From Bacteroidales bacterium (lineage in GTDB: Bacteria > Bacteroidota > Bacteroidia > Bacteroidales > VadinHA17): a stretch of 64,000 bases of DNA. Made by a program: the position numbers and the translations under genes. Location: contig JAGNKY010000011.1 in the NCBI GenBank assembly GCA_017999895.1, positions 19,420 through 83,419 on the forward strand. The letters run 5' to 3'. The notes under the pieces were generated by a model that saw only the letters and a program-made list of their open reading frames with translations, ran no database searches and was not told the origin of the DNA. Numbering within the stretch: position 1 is the stretch's first letter; the number at the start of each line of letters is the position of its first letter. Positions 37,817-46,814 of this stretch are shown one piece after another.

Positions 37817-38330
37817 TTTCTTAATTCAAATAATTATATAAACGCAATAATTATAAAACTCTTTTCTCACACAAGTTACAAAAAACATTTTTAAGAACTA
37901 ATATCATCTGAAATATTTGATGCTTATTAAGGAAGTCTTTATTCTTGTGCTATAATTTACAGACTTCTATAGTGTTGTTTTACAAATGGAATCTACAAAC
38001 AAATTACGTCTGGCTCTAGTTTAATATAATATACGTTATAACCCTTAGCATTGAAAATATTTACATTGAACACAAATAATTTTATGTTTTGATATCTTAT
38101 GATTTTATTACGGCATTTTAAATCTTATATAGGATCGATATCAAAAAATTTTCCATCAGAAAAATAAATGAGCTAAACAAAATATTTGTTTAAAATAAAA
38201 TTGAATTAAAAATTTACATATATAAATTGAAATAACTTATTTATTTTTAATTTTATATTATAATTTATAAATTATTGTTTTTAAAAATTACTTATTTACT
38301 ATAACACTGTTTATTAATTAATTATATATT
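37817..38330. other. 514-bp AT-rich divergent intergenic region
   Basis: Divergent promoter region between the nnr gene (minus) and the Gfo/Idh/MocA gene (plus). It is very AT-rich, especially from 38160 on. No ORF, RNA fold or long repeat was recognised. No convincing TTTG-N19-TAnnTTTG pair was found by eye. Confidence 0.5.
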
Positions 38331-39710
38331 ATGAAAAGAAGAAAATTTATTTCGAATACTTTATCTGCTGCTGCCGGAACTATTATTCTGCCAACAATAG
38401 TTCCTTCCTCGGTTATAGGAAAAAATCCTCCCAGTGACATGATAAACATTGGGCAGATAGGTTTTGGCAGAATAGCTATGACGCATGACCTTGCCGAAAC
38501 TCTTAAATATGATGTCGCTCGTGTTGTTGCAGTTGCTGATTTTGATTCTAAAAGATTAGCAAAGGGCAAACAATTCATTGAGGACTTTTATGCTAAAAAG
38601 ACCGGGAAGACAGGATATGTTAATGTAAAAACCTATGGTGATTATAAAGAAATAATTGCCGATAAAAGTATTGATGCTGTGATTATTTCCACGCCCGATC
38701 ATTGGCATGCGCAGCCTGCCATTGAAGCAGCACTTGCCGGTAAAGATATATATCTTCAGAAACCGACATCTCTGACAATAAAGGAAGGGCAACAGCTTGT
38801 TGATGTAATTAAACGTAAAAAGGTAATTCTTCAGGTAGGCACTCAGCAAAGGTCTATGCCCCAGTTCAGGAGGGCTGCTGAGCTTGTCCGCAATGGAAGG
38901 ATCGGCAGGCTTCATACGGTAAAGATAGGTCTTCCTGGTGATCCCCCAGGTCCAGAGGCTCCGGAGATGCCGATACCTCCAAACCTTAACTACGACGGAT
39001 GGCTTGGTTCGACACCTTATGTTTATTATACTGAAATGCGGGTGCATCCTCAGAATAGTATTACAGACAGGCCAGGCTGGTTGAGATGCGAACAGTTTGG
39101 CGCCGGGATGATAACTGGTTGGGGACAGCATCATTTCGATTCAGCCGCATGGGGAATGGATACAGAGCTGACCGGACCTATCTCTATAGAAGCTGTTGCT
39201 GAATTTCCGAAATTCGGACTCTGGGATGTGCATGGCGATTTTATGGCAAAAGCCGAGTATAAGAACGGAGTCACAATGTATACCAGCGGCGGATATCCAA
39301 ATGGTATAAGGTATGAAGGTACTGAAGGATGGATATTTGTTACAAGAGGCGCTTATGTCGCTTCACCTTCCGACCCTGTTGACCAAAATAAAAATGTCAA
39401 AGCACTCAATGCAAGCGACCCGAAAATTCTCAATTCAGTTATCGGGCCGAATGAAATTCATCTCTATGAAAGTAATGAACAGCATGGCAACTGGCTCGAT
39501 TGTATAAAATCTAGAAGAGAACCAATTTCTCCGGTCGAAATTGGTCACAGAGCTTGTACAGTTTGCCTTATTACACACATAGCAATGAAGCTTGAAAGAA
39601 AACTAAGATGGGATCCTGATAAAGAGATGTTTATTAATGACGATGAAGCAAATAAAATGCTTTCACGCCCTCAACGCAAACCTTACGGGACTGATTATAT
39701 AAAAATTTAA
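38331..39710 (+). CDS. Gfo/Idh/MocA-family oxidoreductase with Tat-type leader
   Basis: 459 residues. KRRKFISNTLSAAAGTIILP is a twin-arginine leader, so it is likely exported folded with its NAD(P). The Rossmann core follows (IGQIGFGRIAM), then ISTPDHWHAQPAIEAALAGK. The conserved EKP cofactor motif reads QKP (DIYLQKPTSL). Relatives oxidise sugar hydroxyls, often at C3. The next gene, a DUF6807 protein, starts 8 bp later, so the two are probably one functional unit in sugar or glycoside breakdown. Confidence 0.88.
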   Translation: MKRRKFISNTLSAAAGTIILPTIVPSSVIGKNPPSDMINIGQIGFGRIAMTHDLAETLKYDVARVVAVADFDSKRLAKGKQFIEDFYAKKTGKTGYVNVKTYGDYKEIIADKSIDAVIISTPDHWHAQPAIEAALAGKDIYLQKPTSLTIKEGQQLVDVIKRKKVILQVGTQQRSMPQFRRAAELVRNGRIGRLHTVKIGLPGDPPGPEAPEMPIPPNLNYDGWLGSTPYVYYTEMRVHPQNSITDRPGWLRCEQFGAGMITGWGQHHFDSAAWGMDTELTGPISIEAVAEFPKFGLWDVHGDFMAKAEYKNGVTMYTSGGYPNGIRYEGTEGWIFVTRGAYVASPSDPVDQNKNVKALNASDPKILNSVIGPNEIHLYESNEQHGNWLDCIKSRREPISPVEIGHRACTVCLITHIAMKLERKLRWDPDKEMFINDDEANKMLSRPQRKPYGTDYIKI

Positions 39711-39718
39711 TAATCTGT

Positions 39719-40621
39719 ATGAAAAAAATTATTATCACGGCCCTGGCTATCGCCGGGGCAATTATTTTTGAAATACCTGTTGATGCGGCTAAAATTACGG
39801 CTGTTAAAGTCGGCTCTAAAATCAATGTTACTATTGACGGTAAATTTTTTACGAGCTATATTTTTTCTGATGATGAGAAATATCCTTTCTTCTTCCCAGT
39901 CAACGGGCCTGTTTCTGGAGGATCTGTAACTTCAATGAGAAATGCAGAATATCCTCATCATAGTTCTCTCTTTTTCGGCTGCGACCTTGTTAACGGAGGT
40001 AACTGGTGGCAGGAAGGACTTGAAAGAGGGAGGATAGTATCTGTGAATGCCGAAATAGTAAAACAGGGAGGCGACACTGTAATCATTACCGACGAATGTA
40101 TATGGAGTCGTCCCGGTGCTGTTTCACCTATAAAAGATTTACGCAAATTTATTATAACGGCACCTTCTCCGGATTTGTATCAGATTGACGTTGAAATTGT
40201 TATGGAAATGCTTACCGATGTTAGAATCCTGAAAACCAATCACTCGCTTTTTAGTGTCAGGACTTCACCTGATATCTCTGTAAGGAACGGAGGAACTATG
40301 ATAAATGCCGAAGGATTAAGAAGTGAAAAAGAAACATTCGGCAAGAGGTCGGCATGGCTCGATTTTTATGGGAAACGTGGAACATCCATAGAAGGCATTG
40401 CCGTTTTACAGCATCCGTCAAATCCGTGGTATCCTGCTCCATGGTTTACAAGGGATTACGGGTTCATGTCGCCGACGCCCATGTACTGGCCTGAGAATGA
40501 CAGGGATATTTTCATGAAAAAAGGCACAGTTCTAAACCTGCGTTATCTGGTTCTGATTCATTCAGGAGATTATCAACAGGCAAATATCAAAGCGATATTC
40601 GAACAATACAGCAAACGATAA
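39719..40621 (+). CDS. DUF6807 (PmoA-like) secreted protein
   Basis: 300 residues with a signal peptide (ITALAIAGAIIFEIPVDA). Conserved DUF6807 segments: MRNAEYPHHSSLFFGCDLVNGGNWW, HPSNPWYPAPWFTRDYGFMSPTP. The family is mislabelled methane oxygenase PmoA in databases but has no link to methane; it is common in glycan-degrading Bacteroidota and Planctomycetes, usually near Gfo/Idh/MocA enzymes, as here. Activity unknown. Confidence 0.85.
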   Translation: MKKIIITALAIAGAIIFEIPVDAAKITAVKVGSKINVTIDGKFFTSYIFSDDEKYPFFFPVNGPVSGGSVTSMRNAEYPHHSSLFFGCDLVNGGNWWQEGLERGRIVSVNAEIVKQGGDTVIITDECIWSRPGAVSPIKDLRKFIITAPSPDLYQIDVEIVMEMLTDVRILKTNHSLFSVRTSPDISVRNGGTMINAEGLRSEKETFGKRSAWLDFYGKRGTSIEGIAVLQHPSNPWYPAPWFTRDYGFMSPTPMYWPENDRDIFMKKGTVLNLRYLVLIHSGDYQQANIKAIFEQYSKR

Positions 40622-40650
40622 GTATACAGAGTCAGAAATAAAAGCATCAT

Positions 40651-40681
40651 AAGAAACGACTGAATTTTTCAGTCGTTTCTT
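40651..40681. terminator. Bidirectional rho-independent terminator
   Basis: Perfect 14-bp stem AAGAAACGACTGAA/TTCAGTCGTTTCTT with a 3-nt loop, T-rich on both sides, between the convergent DUF6807 gene and the GH3 gene. Confidence 0.85.
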
Positions 40682-40693
40682 ATTTTAATTCTA

Positions 40694-43600
40694 TCAATTC
40701 AGCTCGATTATTTTTTTCAAAATACCAGCTTCACTCCTTTCGATACCCTGCATAGGAGAACAACTCCCAACTGATATTAGGAACTTCCCGGGTTTTATTA
40801 CTCTTTTGTATTCCTCATCAACAAAAGAAAAATCTTCGGGAGCAAGTTTAAAGACAACAGTTTTGCTTTCTCCGGCCTTTAAGTCTATTCTTTTGAATCC
40901 TTTGAGTGTCCGCAGAGGCACCGGAACCTTTGCGGAAAGATTTGAAACATATAACTGAACAACCTCTTCTCCATCCTTTTTACCTGTGTTTCTGACATTT
41001 ACGGAAACCTCGACTGTTTCGCCTGTTTTGATTGTCTTTTTAATCTTCATTTTACTATAATTGAATGTGGTATAGCTTAAACCATATCCGAATGGATAAA
41101 GCGGTTCGCCTGTGAAATACCTGTAAGTCCGGTTTTTCATATTATAATCTTCAAAAGGCGGAAGGTCTTTTACCGACTTATAGAAAGTTACAGGCAGCCT
41201 TCCTGCAGGATTATAATCTCCAAATATCACGTCTGCTATAGCCTGGCCGCCTGCCTGGCCCGGGTACCAGGCTTCGATTATTGCAGGAATATTTTCCTTT
41301 TCCCAGTTTATGGCAATAGCGCTGCCATTTAGTAATACCAGTATTACCGGCTTGCCAAGAGCATGAACTTTTTTTATGAGTTCCTGCTGGATATCAGGCA
41401 GATCGATACGTGTTCTGTCGCCTCCGCTGAAACCTTCCGCATTAACACGCATCTCTTCACCTTCGAGACGCGGAGTAATACCCATGCACATAATAACTAC
41501 ATCGGCTGTTTTTGCAATGTTTAGAGCTTCAGATATCATCTCGTCCGATGGTTTCTGATCAGGCATCCCCTCCACCCAGTTACAGCCTCGCGCATATAGT
41601 ACTTCCGAAGAACCTGAAACTTTTTCCTTGATTCCTCTTAAAGGAGTAACAGGGTCAGAGGGTGTTCCGTTATAGTTTCCAAGTAAAACAAATGTTTCGT
41701 CTGAATTTGGTCCGATAACCGCTATCTTTCCGATATCTTTTCTCAACGGCAGCATGTTGCCTTCGTTCTTAAGAAGCACAATAGATTTGCAGGCCGTTAA
41801 GCGAGCAAGGTCTTTATGTTCCTGACAATCATTCACGCTATAAGGTATACTTGAATAGGGTACCATTTCGGGCGGATCGAACATACCGAGTTTCATTCGT
41901 GCCGTAAAGAGTCTTTTAACCGACACATCAATTTCCTGTTCTGTTATCAATTCTTTTTCCACAGCTTCTTTGAGGCTTCTGTAAACCGATGCACATTCAA
42001 GGTCAGTACCTGATTTTACAGCCAGGGCAGCAGCTTCAGCAGGTGTTCCCACTATCTTATGACCTCTGTAAATATCGCTAATAGCCCCGCAATCGGAAAC
42101 AATATATCCTTCGAAGCCCCATTCATCCCTTATTATGCCGTTCAGCAGGTAATTACTGCCACAACATGCCTCTCCGTTATACCTATTATATGCACACATC
42201 ACAGAATAGACTTTCCCCTCTTTAATACTCATTTCAAAATGAGGAAGATAAGTCTCAAGCAAATCTCTTTTATCGGTAACTGCATCGAATGTATGGCGTT
42301 CAGGTTCCGGACCGCTATGCACAACATAGTGTTTGACTGTTGAGATTGTTTTGAAATATTTCGGATTATCGCCCTGAAGTCCTTTGATGAACTGTACTGC
42401 AAGTTTACCGGTCAGATATGGATCCTCACCATAAGTTTCCTGACCTCTTCCCCATCGAGGATCTCTGAAAATATTAATGTTTGGCGTCCAGAAAGTAAGA
42501 CCCTGATATCTTTCTCTCGAATTGTTTCTTACAAACTCATGATGTTTAGCCCGGGCCTCATCTGAAATTGCTGTTGAAACACGCAGGAAAAGTCCTTCGT
42601 CCCATGTTGCTGCAAGTCCTATTGCCTGAGGAAAAACGGTTGCAAGCCCTGCACGTCCCACTCCATGGAGGCATTCGTTCCACCAGTCATATTTCGGTAT
42701 TCCAAGCCTTTCAATGGCCGGAGCAGCATTCATCATCTGACTTATCTTTTCTTCAAGAGTCATTCGTTTTACAAGGTCATTGACTCTCTCTTCAACAGAA
42801 AGAGAGGGATTTAAAAAGGGATATTGAAAACCTGACTGCGCAGAAGCAATAGCAGTATAGAATTCATATTTTATCTGCCATTCGAATGTCTCGCCGGGCT
42901 TAACTGAAATTTTGATAAATGGCTCAGGACAGACAGTGGTTGGCGACGACCAGTATGCTAACCTGACTAAAGGTCTGTTGCAGGTAACTCTCATTCCTGC
43001 ACGTGAATTATGATTTTCTATTCTTATATCATAATCGGCTGGAGTGTTCCCATAACCTTTCAGGTCGGTACAATAAACCCTTTCATCAGGTGCCTGGTTC
43101 TTCAAGTATATAAGTTTGTTTCCCTGTATCGCAACTACTCCTTCAAAACCCTTATCCGAACACTCCGGATTAAAAGTAAATGTTATGATGTATCCAGGCC
43201 CAACAGGCTGTTTATCAATTACAGGAAAGTTATGATTATAAACTGTTGTTTCCAAAGGTAATTTTCCGGTATTTGTTAAAGAATGTGAAATTATCATCTC
43301 AGGTTTACCTGATACAAGGGAAATCTGTTTCTCATATTGATAGGAATATTCTTTGTCTTCAAGAATATGTGTAAATATTACACTTCTTTCATCGTTACTT
43401 ATTTGCCATTTTCCAGCATTTTTCACCGGATAAAGTCTGAAGTTCGAATAAGGTTTTTCATCCGGTTTTTCAAGCATCCCAACTCCTATTTTCAAAAAGG
43501 TTTCACCAGGTTTAGCTTTATCGAATCCGATTTGTCCGAATTCCTCAACCGGGCCAAGTACCGCATCGTGTGTTTCAGGATTATAATTTTCGAACCACTG

Positions 43601-43810
43601 TCCGAAAAAAGTATGTCCGTTATACTCAAGACTGGCTACAATGCCCGAGCGGTCGAATCTTGTACCTCTGTAGTATCCTTTTTCAATATCAGGGAGATAC
43701 AAAATTGCATCAATAATGCCGTTAGTAATTTTGACATTAGGAACATCTATCTGGGCTGTTAAAGTTAAAAAGCTCATAATTAAAGTAGTTGTTAACACCA
43801 ATTTTTTCAT
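40694..43810 (-). CDS. GH3 glycosidase with N-terminal mutarotase-like domain
   Basis: 1038 residues with a signal peptide (KKLVLTTTLIMSFLTLTAQ). Residues about 20-330 form a beta-rich domain (YYRGTRFDRSGIVASLEYNG, WFENYNPETHDAVLGPVEEFGQ) resembling an aldose-1-epimerase fold, normally a separate protein. GH3 follows: YDWWNECLHGVGRAG, GFEGYIVSDCGAI with nucleophile Asp, GITPRLEGEEM with the acid/base Glu, and a C-terminal fibronectin-III-like part. The beta-xylosidase/arabinosidase branch is suggested; specificity is inferred. The ATG overlaps the upstream C1-operon gene by ATGA. Confidence 0.9.
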   Translation of the reverse strand: MKKLVLTTTLIMSFLTLTAQIDVPNVKITNGIIDAILYLPDIEKGYYRGTRFDRSGIVASLEYNGHTFFGQWFENYNPETHDAVLGPVEEFGQIGFDKAKPGETFLKIGVGMLEKPDEKPYSNFRLYPVKNAGKWQISNDERSVIFTHILEDKEYSYQYEKQISLVSGKPEMIISHSLTNTGKLPLETTVYNHNFPVIDKQPVGPGYIITFTFNPECSDKGFEGVVAIQGNKLIYLKNQAPDERVYCTDLKGYGNTPADYDIRIENHNSRAGMRVTCNRPLVRLAYWSSPTTVCPEPFIKISVKPGETFEWQIKYEFYTAIASAQSGFQYPFLNPSLSVEERVNDLVKRMTLEEKISQMMNAAPAIERLGIPKYDWWNECLHGVGRAGLATVFPQAIGLAATWDEGLFLRVSTAISDEARAKHHEFVRNNSRERYQGLTFWTPNINIFRDPRWGRGQETYGEDPYLTGKLAVQFIKGLQGDNPKYFKTISTVKHYVVHSGPEPERHTFDAVTDKRDLLETYLPHFEMSIKEGKVYSVMCAYNRYNGEACCGSNYLLNGIIRDEWGFEGYIVSDCGAISDIYRGHKIVGTPAEAAALAVKSGTDLECASVYRSLKEAVEKELITEQEIDVSVKRLFTARMKLGMFDPPEMVPYSSIPYSVNDCQEHKDLARLTACKSIVLLKNEGNMLPLRKDIGKIAVIGPNSDETFVLLGNYNGTPSDPVTPLRGIKEKVSGSSEVLYARGCNWVEGMPDQKPSDEMISEALNIAKTADVVIMCMGITPRLEGEEMRVNAEGFSGGDRTRIDLPDIQQELIKKVHALGKPVILVLLNGSAIAINWEKENIPAIIEAWYPGQAGGQAIADVIFGDYNPAGRLPVTFYKSVKDLPPFEDYNMKNRTYRYFTGEPLYPFGYGLSYTTFNYSKMKIKKTIKTGETVEVSVNVRNTGKKDGEEVVQLYVSNLSAKVPVPLRTLKGFKRIDLKAGESKTVVFKLAPEDFSFVDEEYKRVIKPGKFLISVGSCSPMQGIERSEAGILKKIIELN

Positions 43811-44511
43811 ATCTGATTTTGTTTTAGTCGTCTGTAGATACAGTTATTATCATCACACAAATTACAAGTATAAGAATTAAACTTTACTTTTTTGCCTATT
43901 CCGATTATTCCGCTTACCGACTTAAGCGGAACCATTAATGCCGAGTTTGTCAGAGTAATGCCGCAAAAATTGTCCGGAATAAGGCTGAACAGTTTATGTT
44001 GTTCCGAAACATCCCAACCGCAATATCCCGGACTATAACGATTCGTTATAAGCATTCCTTCAGCCGTCATCATTATTTTCAGTTTTTCCTGCATAAGGTC
44101 GGCTGCATCTTCAACAATCTCGCTTCCTGCCATATCAAAAATATAACCTTCCAGTAAATTCCTTTCTTCAATGAGTTTTTTTGATCTCTCACTTATTTTG
44201 GAACCCGCTGTACAGGCAAAAACGGCAACCGATTCCGATTTTGAAAGCTGTGAAATAATAATTTTCCCGGGATGAAAATCAACACCTTCGATGCTCATTA
44301 CTCCCGACTCCTTATTTATTTCGATATTGGAACAGATAACGAATTCGGCTTTTACATCGGATAGTCCGGATGCTTCGGAAAGCACTTTATCAATTATTTT
44401 TAAAAGAAACTCAGGACTATCTCCACTTTCGCGGTCGAGAAGTTTTGCAATCCTGGAAGGATTGACTTTGAGTTCATTATAGCCAAACCTGAAGGTGTAA
44501 CTTTTCTTCAT
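43807..44511 (-). CDS. Stand-alone methionine-synthase activation (corrinoid reactivation) domain
   Basis: 234 residues from the ATG at 44511; the frame extends four codons to a TTG that overlaps the previous stop. NRYSPGYCGWDVSEQHKLF is the AdoMet-binding motif of the MetH activation domain, with TNSALMVPLKSVSGIIGIGK behind it, and the C-terminus has YTCNLCDDNNC. In MetH this domain remethylates oxidised cobalamin with AdoMet and an electron donor. Here it has its own gene, as in acetogens, and should reactivate the corrinoid protein encoded at 46811. Confidence 0.88.
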   Translation of the reverse strand: MKKSYTFRFGYNELKVNPSRIAKLLDRESGDSPEFLLKIIDKVLSEASGLSDVKAEFVICSNIEINKESGVMSIEGVDFHPGKIIISQLSKSESVAVFACTAGSKISERSKKLIEERNLLEGYIFDMAGSEIVEDAADLMQEKLKIMMTAEGMLITNRYSPGYCGWDVSEQHKLFSLIPDNFCGITLTNSALMVPLKSVSGIIGIGKKVKFNSYTCNLCDDNNCIYRRLKQNQI

Positions 44512-44519
44512 AATTGAAT

Positions 44520-45956
44520 TCAACCGGTAATGCCGGATTCCTTAATTATTCTTTCCACCACATCCTCATATCCCATTGTTGTTAGATGTATTCCATTCAC
44601 TCCCTGCATCTTTCTGACGTCAGTTATCAACTCAAGTGCAATGGTGATTCCTTCCTCCTGAGCCGAATTTCCGGCTTTTTCCATTCGCCTCAAGATTTTA
44701 TCGGGCACGATAACACCGGGTATTTCATTATTAAGATGATTTGCCATTTTAAGGCTTCTCAGGGGAGCTATACCTATTATTATATAAACTTTATTAAGAA
44801 TATCGCGTTTATAGAGTTGTTCGAGCCATCGTTCGACACCATCGCTATCAAAAACAAGATTCGTTTGGAGAAACTGCGCTCCGGCATTAAGTTTCTTATG
44901 CTCCCTTAGAGCCTGATATTCAGGTTTTGAAGCAAAAGGCGAAGCTGCGGCACCTAAAAAATAATCTGGTTTTTGTTTTATTTCACGTCCATCGAGGTAT
45001 TTTCCTTCATCTCTCATTTTTCTAAGAAGCCATAGCATCTGTACGGAATCCATGTCTACAATCTCCATACTTCCTGCAGGAGGCGGACCAATAACCGGAT
45101 TATCGCCTGTTATGCATAATATATTTCTTATACCCAATGCATTAGCACCAATAGCTTTCGCCTGGAGGCTATAACGGTTATTGTCGCGCGCCGGAATCTG
45201 AAGAACAGGTTCAGTTCCAAGTTCCGAAGCCACTTTACAGCAAATGATACTTGCCATCCTGGGGATTGACGAAGAGTTGTCAGTAAAATTTATCGCCGAT
45301 ACATAAGGTCTTACCGTTTCGATGCTTTTTCTTAACCGGTCTGTTCCGGCAGATTGAGGCGGAATAATTTCAGTTGTGAAAACGAACTCGCCCTTCTTAA
45401 GTCTTTCTTCGAGAATACTTGCAGGTTTATTATTCAAAGGAGGATGATAAAAGGAATCGCCGTTCCACCATTCAGGCTGACGTACAGGGCGAAACACATT
45501 TTCCCATGCTGCACTACGGTGTTCTTTATCCCTATAAAAAAGGCTGCGGAAAAAATGTTTGCTGCCGACAATTTTTACCTGCTTAACAACATCGCCCCAC
45601 GTTTGTGTTCCGGCCTTAAGCCAGTCGAGTGGAGGTAAAACTTCCATCAATCTCTCCTGCCTTTTCATTTTCCACGACCTTTCAAAAATTTTATACCATA
45701 TACAAGGCCTTGTTTTATCAACATAGCATCTCTCGGGTGTCGAGCCTCCACAAGGTCCATTTCTAAGTCCTTTGGGGCATTCCATAGGACAGATAAATGC
45801 GGTTTCTTGCAGAAGGCAATTGCCGCACATTCGACATCCGAACATAAATCCTTTCACGACTCTTTCGGTTGAGGCGAGCAACCTGCGCGAGAATTTTTCC
45901 TTTTTAAATGGATAAAATGGCGGTTGCCATCTCCGTCCGGGTGTAAATAACGACAT
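44520..45956 (-). CDS. MetV-MetF fusion: methylenetetrahydrofolate reductase with Cys-rich N-terminal domain
   Basis: 478 residues in two parts. The first 180 or so match the MTHFR_C/MetV domain: FGCRMCGNCLLQETAFICPM and ECPKGLRNGPCGG hold clustered Cys residues, followed by CYVDKTRPCIWYKIFE. The second part is MetF: EFVFTTEIIPPQSAGTDRLR, INFTDNSSSIPRMASI, ILCITGDNP and AGAQFLQTNLVFD. MetF reduces methylene-THF to methyl-THF using FAD; MetV is its separate partner in acetogens. The fused order MetV then MetF is notable. It ends 8 bp before the reactivation gene. Confidence 0.9.
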   Translation of the reverse strand: MSLFTPGRRWQPPFYPFKKEKFSRRLLASTERVVKGFMFGCRMCGNCLLQETAFICPMECPKGLRNGPCGGSTPERCYVDKTRPCIWYKIFERSWKMKRQERLMEVLPPLDWLKAGTQTWGDVVKQVKIVGSKHFFRSLFYRDKEHRSAAWENVFRPVRQPEWWNGDSFYHPPLNNKPASILEERLKKGEFVFTTEIIPPQSAGTDRLRKSIETVRPYVSAINFTDNSSSIPRMASIICCKVASELGTEPVLQIPARDNNRYSLQAKAIGANALGIRNILCITGDNPVIGPPPAGSMEIVDMDSVQMLWLLRKMRDEGKYLDGREIKQKPDYFLGAAASPFASKPEYQALREHKKLNAGAQFLQTNLVFDSDGVERWLEQLYKRDILNKVYIIIGIAPLRSLKMANHLNNEIPGVIVPDKILRRMEKAGNSAQEEGITIALELITDVRKMQGVNGIHLTTMGYEDVVERIIKESGITG

Positions 45957-45974
45957 ATCTTGTATTAATCATTT

Positions 45975-46814
45975 TTACTTAAAGATTCGGGCTGCCTCAA
46001 TATATCTCATGGCATAATCATCCCTATCCAGAATAAGATCAATAGCTCGAATAATTGCAATTATTTTCTCCGGATTGGCAATCGGGCATGTAAGTCCCGC
46101 ATTAATCGCCAGAGCAGCAAATGCAGAATTAAGATATTCTCTTCCAGGCAAGCCGAAAGAAATATTGCTCAACCCAAGAGTAATATTATGTTTCAGTTTA
46201 TCGCGGACCAGTTTTATGGTTTCGAGAGTAATTATGCATGCACGCGGGTCAGCGCTAACAGCCATAGCTAAAGGATCAATAATAATATCTTCTTCAGGTA
46301 TTCCGATATTAACAGCCCGGTTAAGGATTTTTTCAGCAATAGCCAATCTCTTTCCTGGTTCATAAGTTATGCCGTTTTCATCCATCACAAGGCCTATAAT
46401 TGCCGCTCCATACTCTTTTGCGATGGGTAGCATAACAGAAAGTGATTTTTCCTCTCCGTTTACCGAGTTGATAAGACATTTACCCTTTGAAACTTTCAAT
46501 GCGGCTTCAATTGCATTTGGATTTGGGGAATCGAGGCAAAGAGGTATATCGAAATTATCTTCAATGATTTTTACTGTTTCGGGAAGAAGTTTTTCGTCAT
46601 CAACTCCAGGGTAACCCACATTTACATCGAGGATATCCGCAAAAGCATCTATCTGGTCTTTAGCCAGTTCCAGAACATAATCAAATTTTTCTTCCTGTAG
46701 TGATACGATTAACTTTTTTCGTCGTGTAGGATTAATGCATTCGCCTATTAAAGTAACAGGACCTTCAGTATTTATGGTAACCTCTTTGGTTTTCCCTTTG
46801 AGAATCGTAATCAT
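45975..46814 (-). CDS. Methyltetrahydrofolate:corrinoid methyltransferase (AcsE/MtvA-like)
   Basis: 279 residues of the pterin-binding TIM barrel. TLIGECINPTRRKKLI starts the barrel, ADILDVNVGYPGVDDEKLL binds the pterin, PLCLDSPNPNAIEAAL and CLINSVNGEEKS follow, and LGLSNISFGLPGREYLNSAFA is the methyl-THF:corrinoid methyltransferase signature. It is single-domain, like AcsE, unlike the multi-domain MetH. It overlaps the corrinoid-protein gene by ATGA and precedes the MetV-MetF gene by 18 bp. Confidence 0.9.
   Translation of the reverse strand: MITILKGKTKEVTINTEGPVTLIGECINPTRRKKLIVSLQEEKFDYVLELAKDQIDAFADILDVNVGYPGVDDEKLLPETVKIIEDNFDIPLCLDSPNPNAIEAALKVSKGKCLINSVNGEEKSLSVMLPIAKEYGAAIIGLVMDENGITYEPGKRLAIAEKILNRAVNIGIPEEDIIIDPLAMAVSADPRACIITLETIKLVRDKLKHNITLGLSNISFGLPGREYLNSAFAALAINAGLTCPIANPEKIIAIIRAIDLILDRDDYAMRYIEAARIFK

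Noticed and set aside
43010..43762. Plus-strand ORFs opposite the GH3 N-terminal domain
   Set aside because: No family pattern; they are the reverse of a well-supported coding region.
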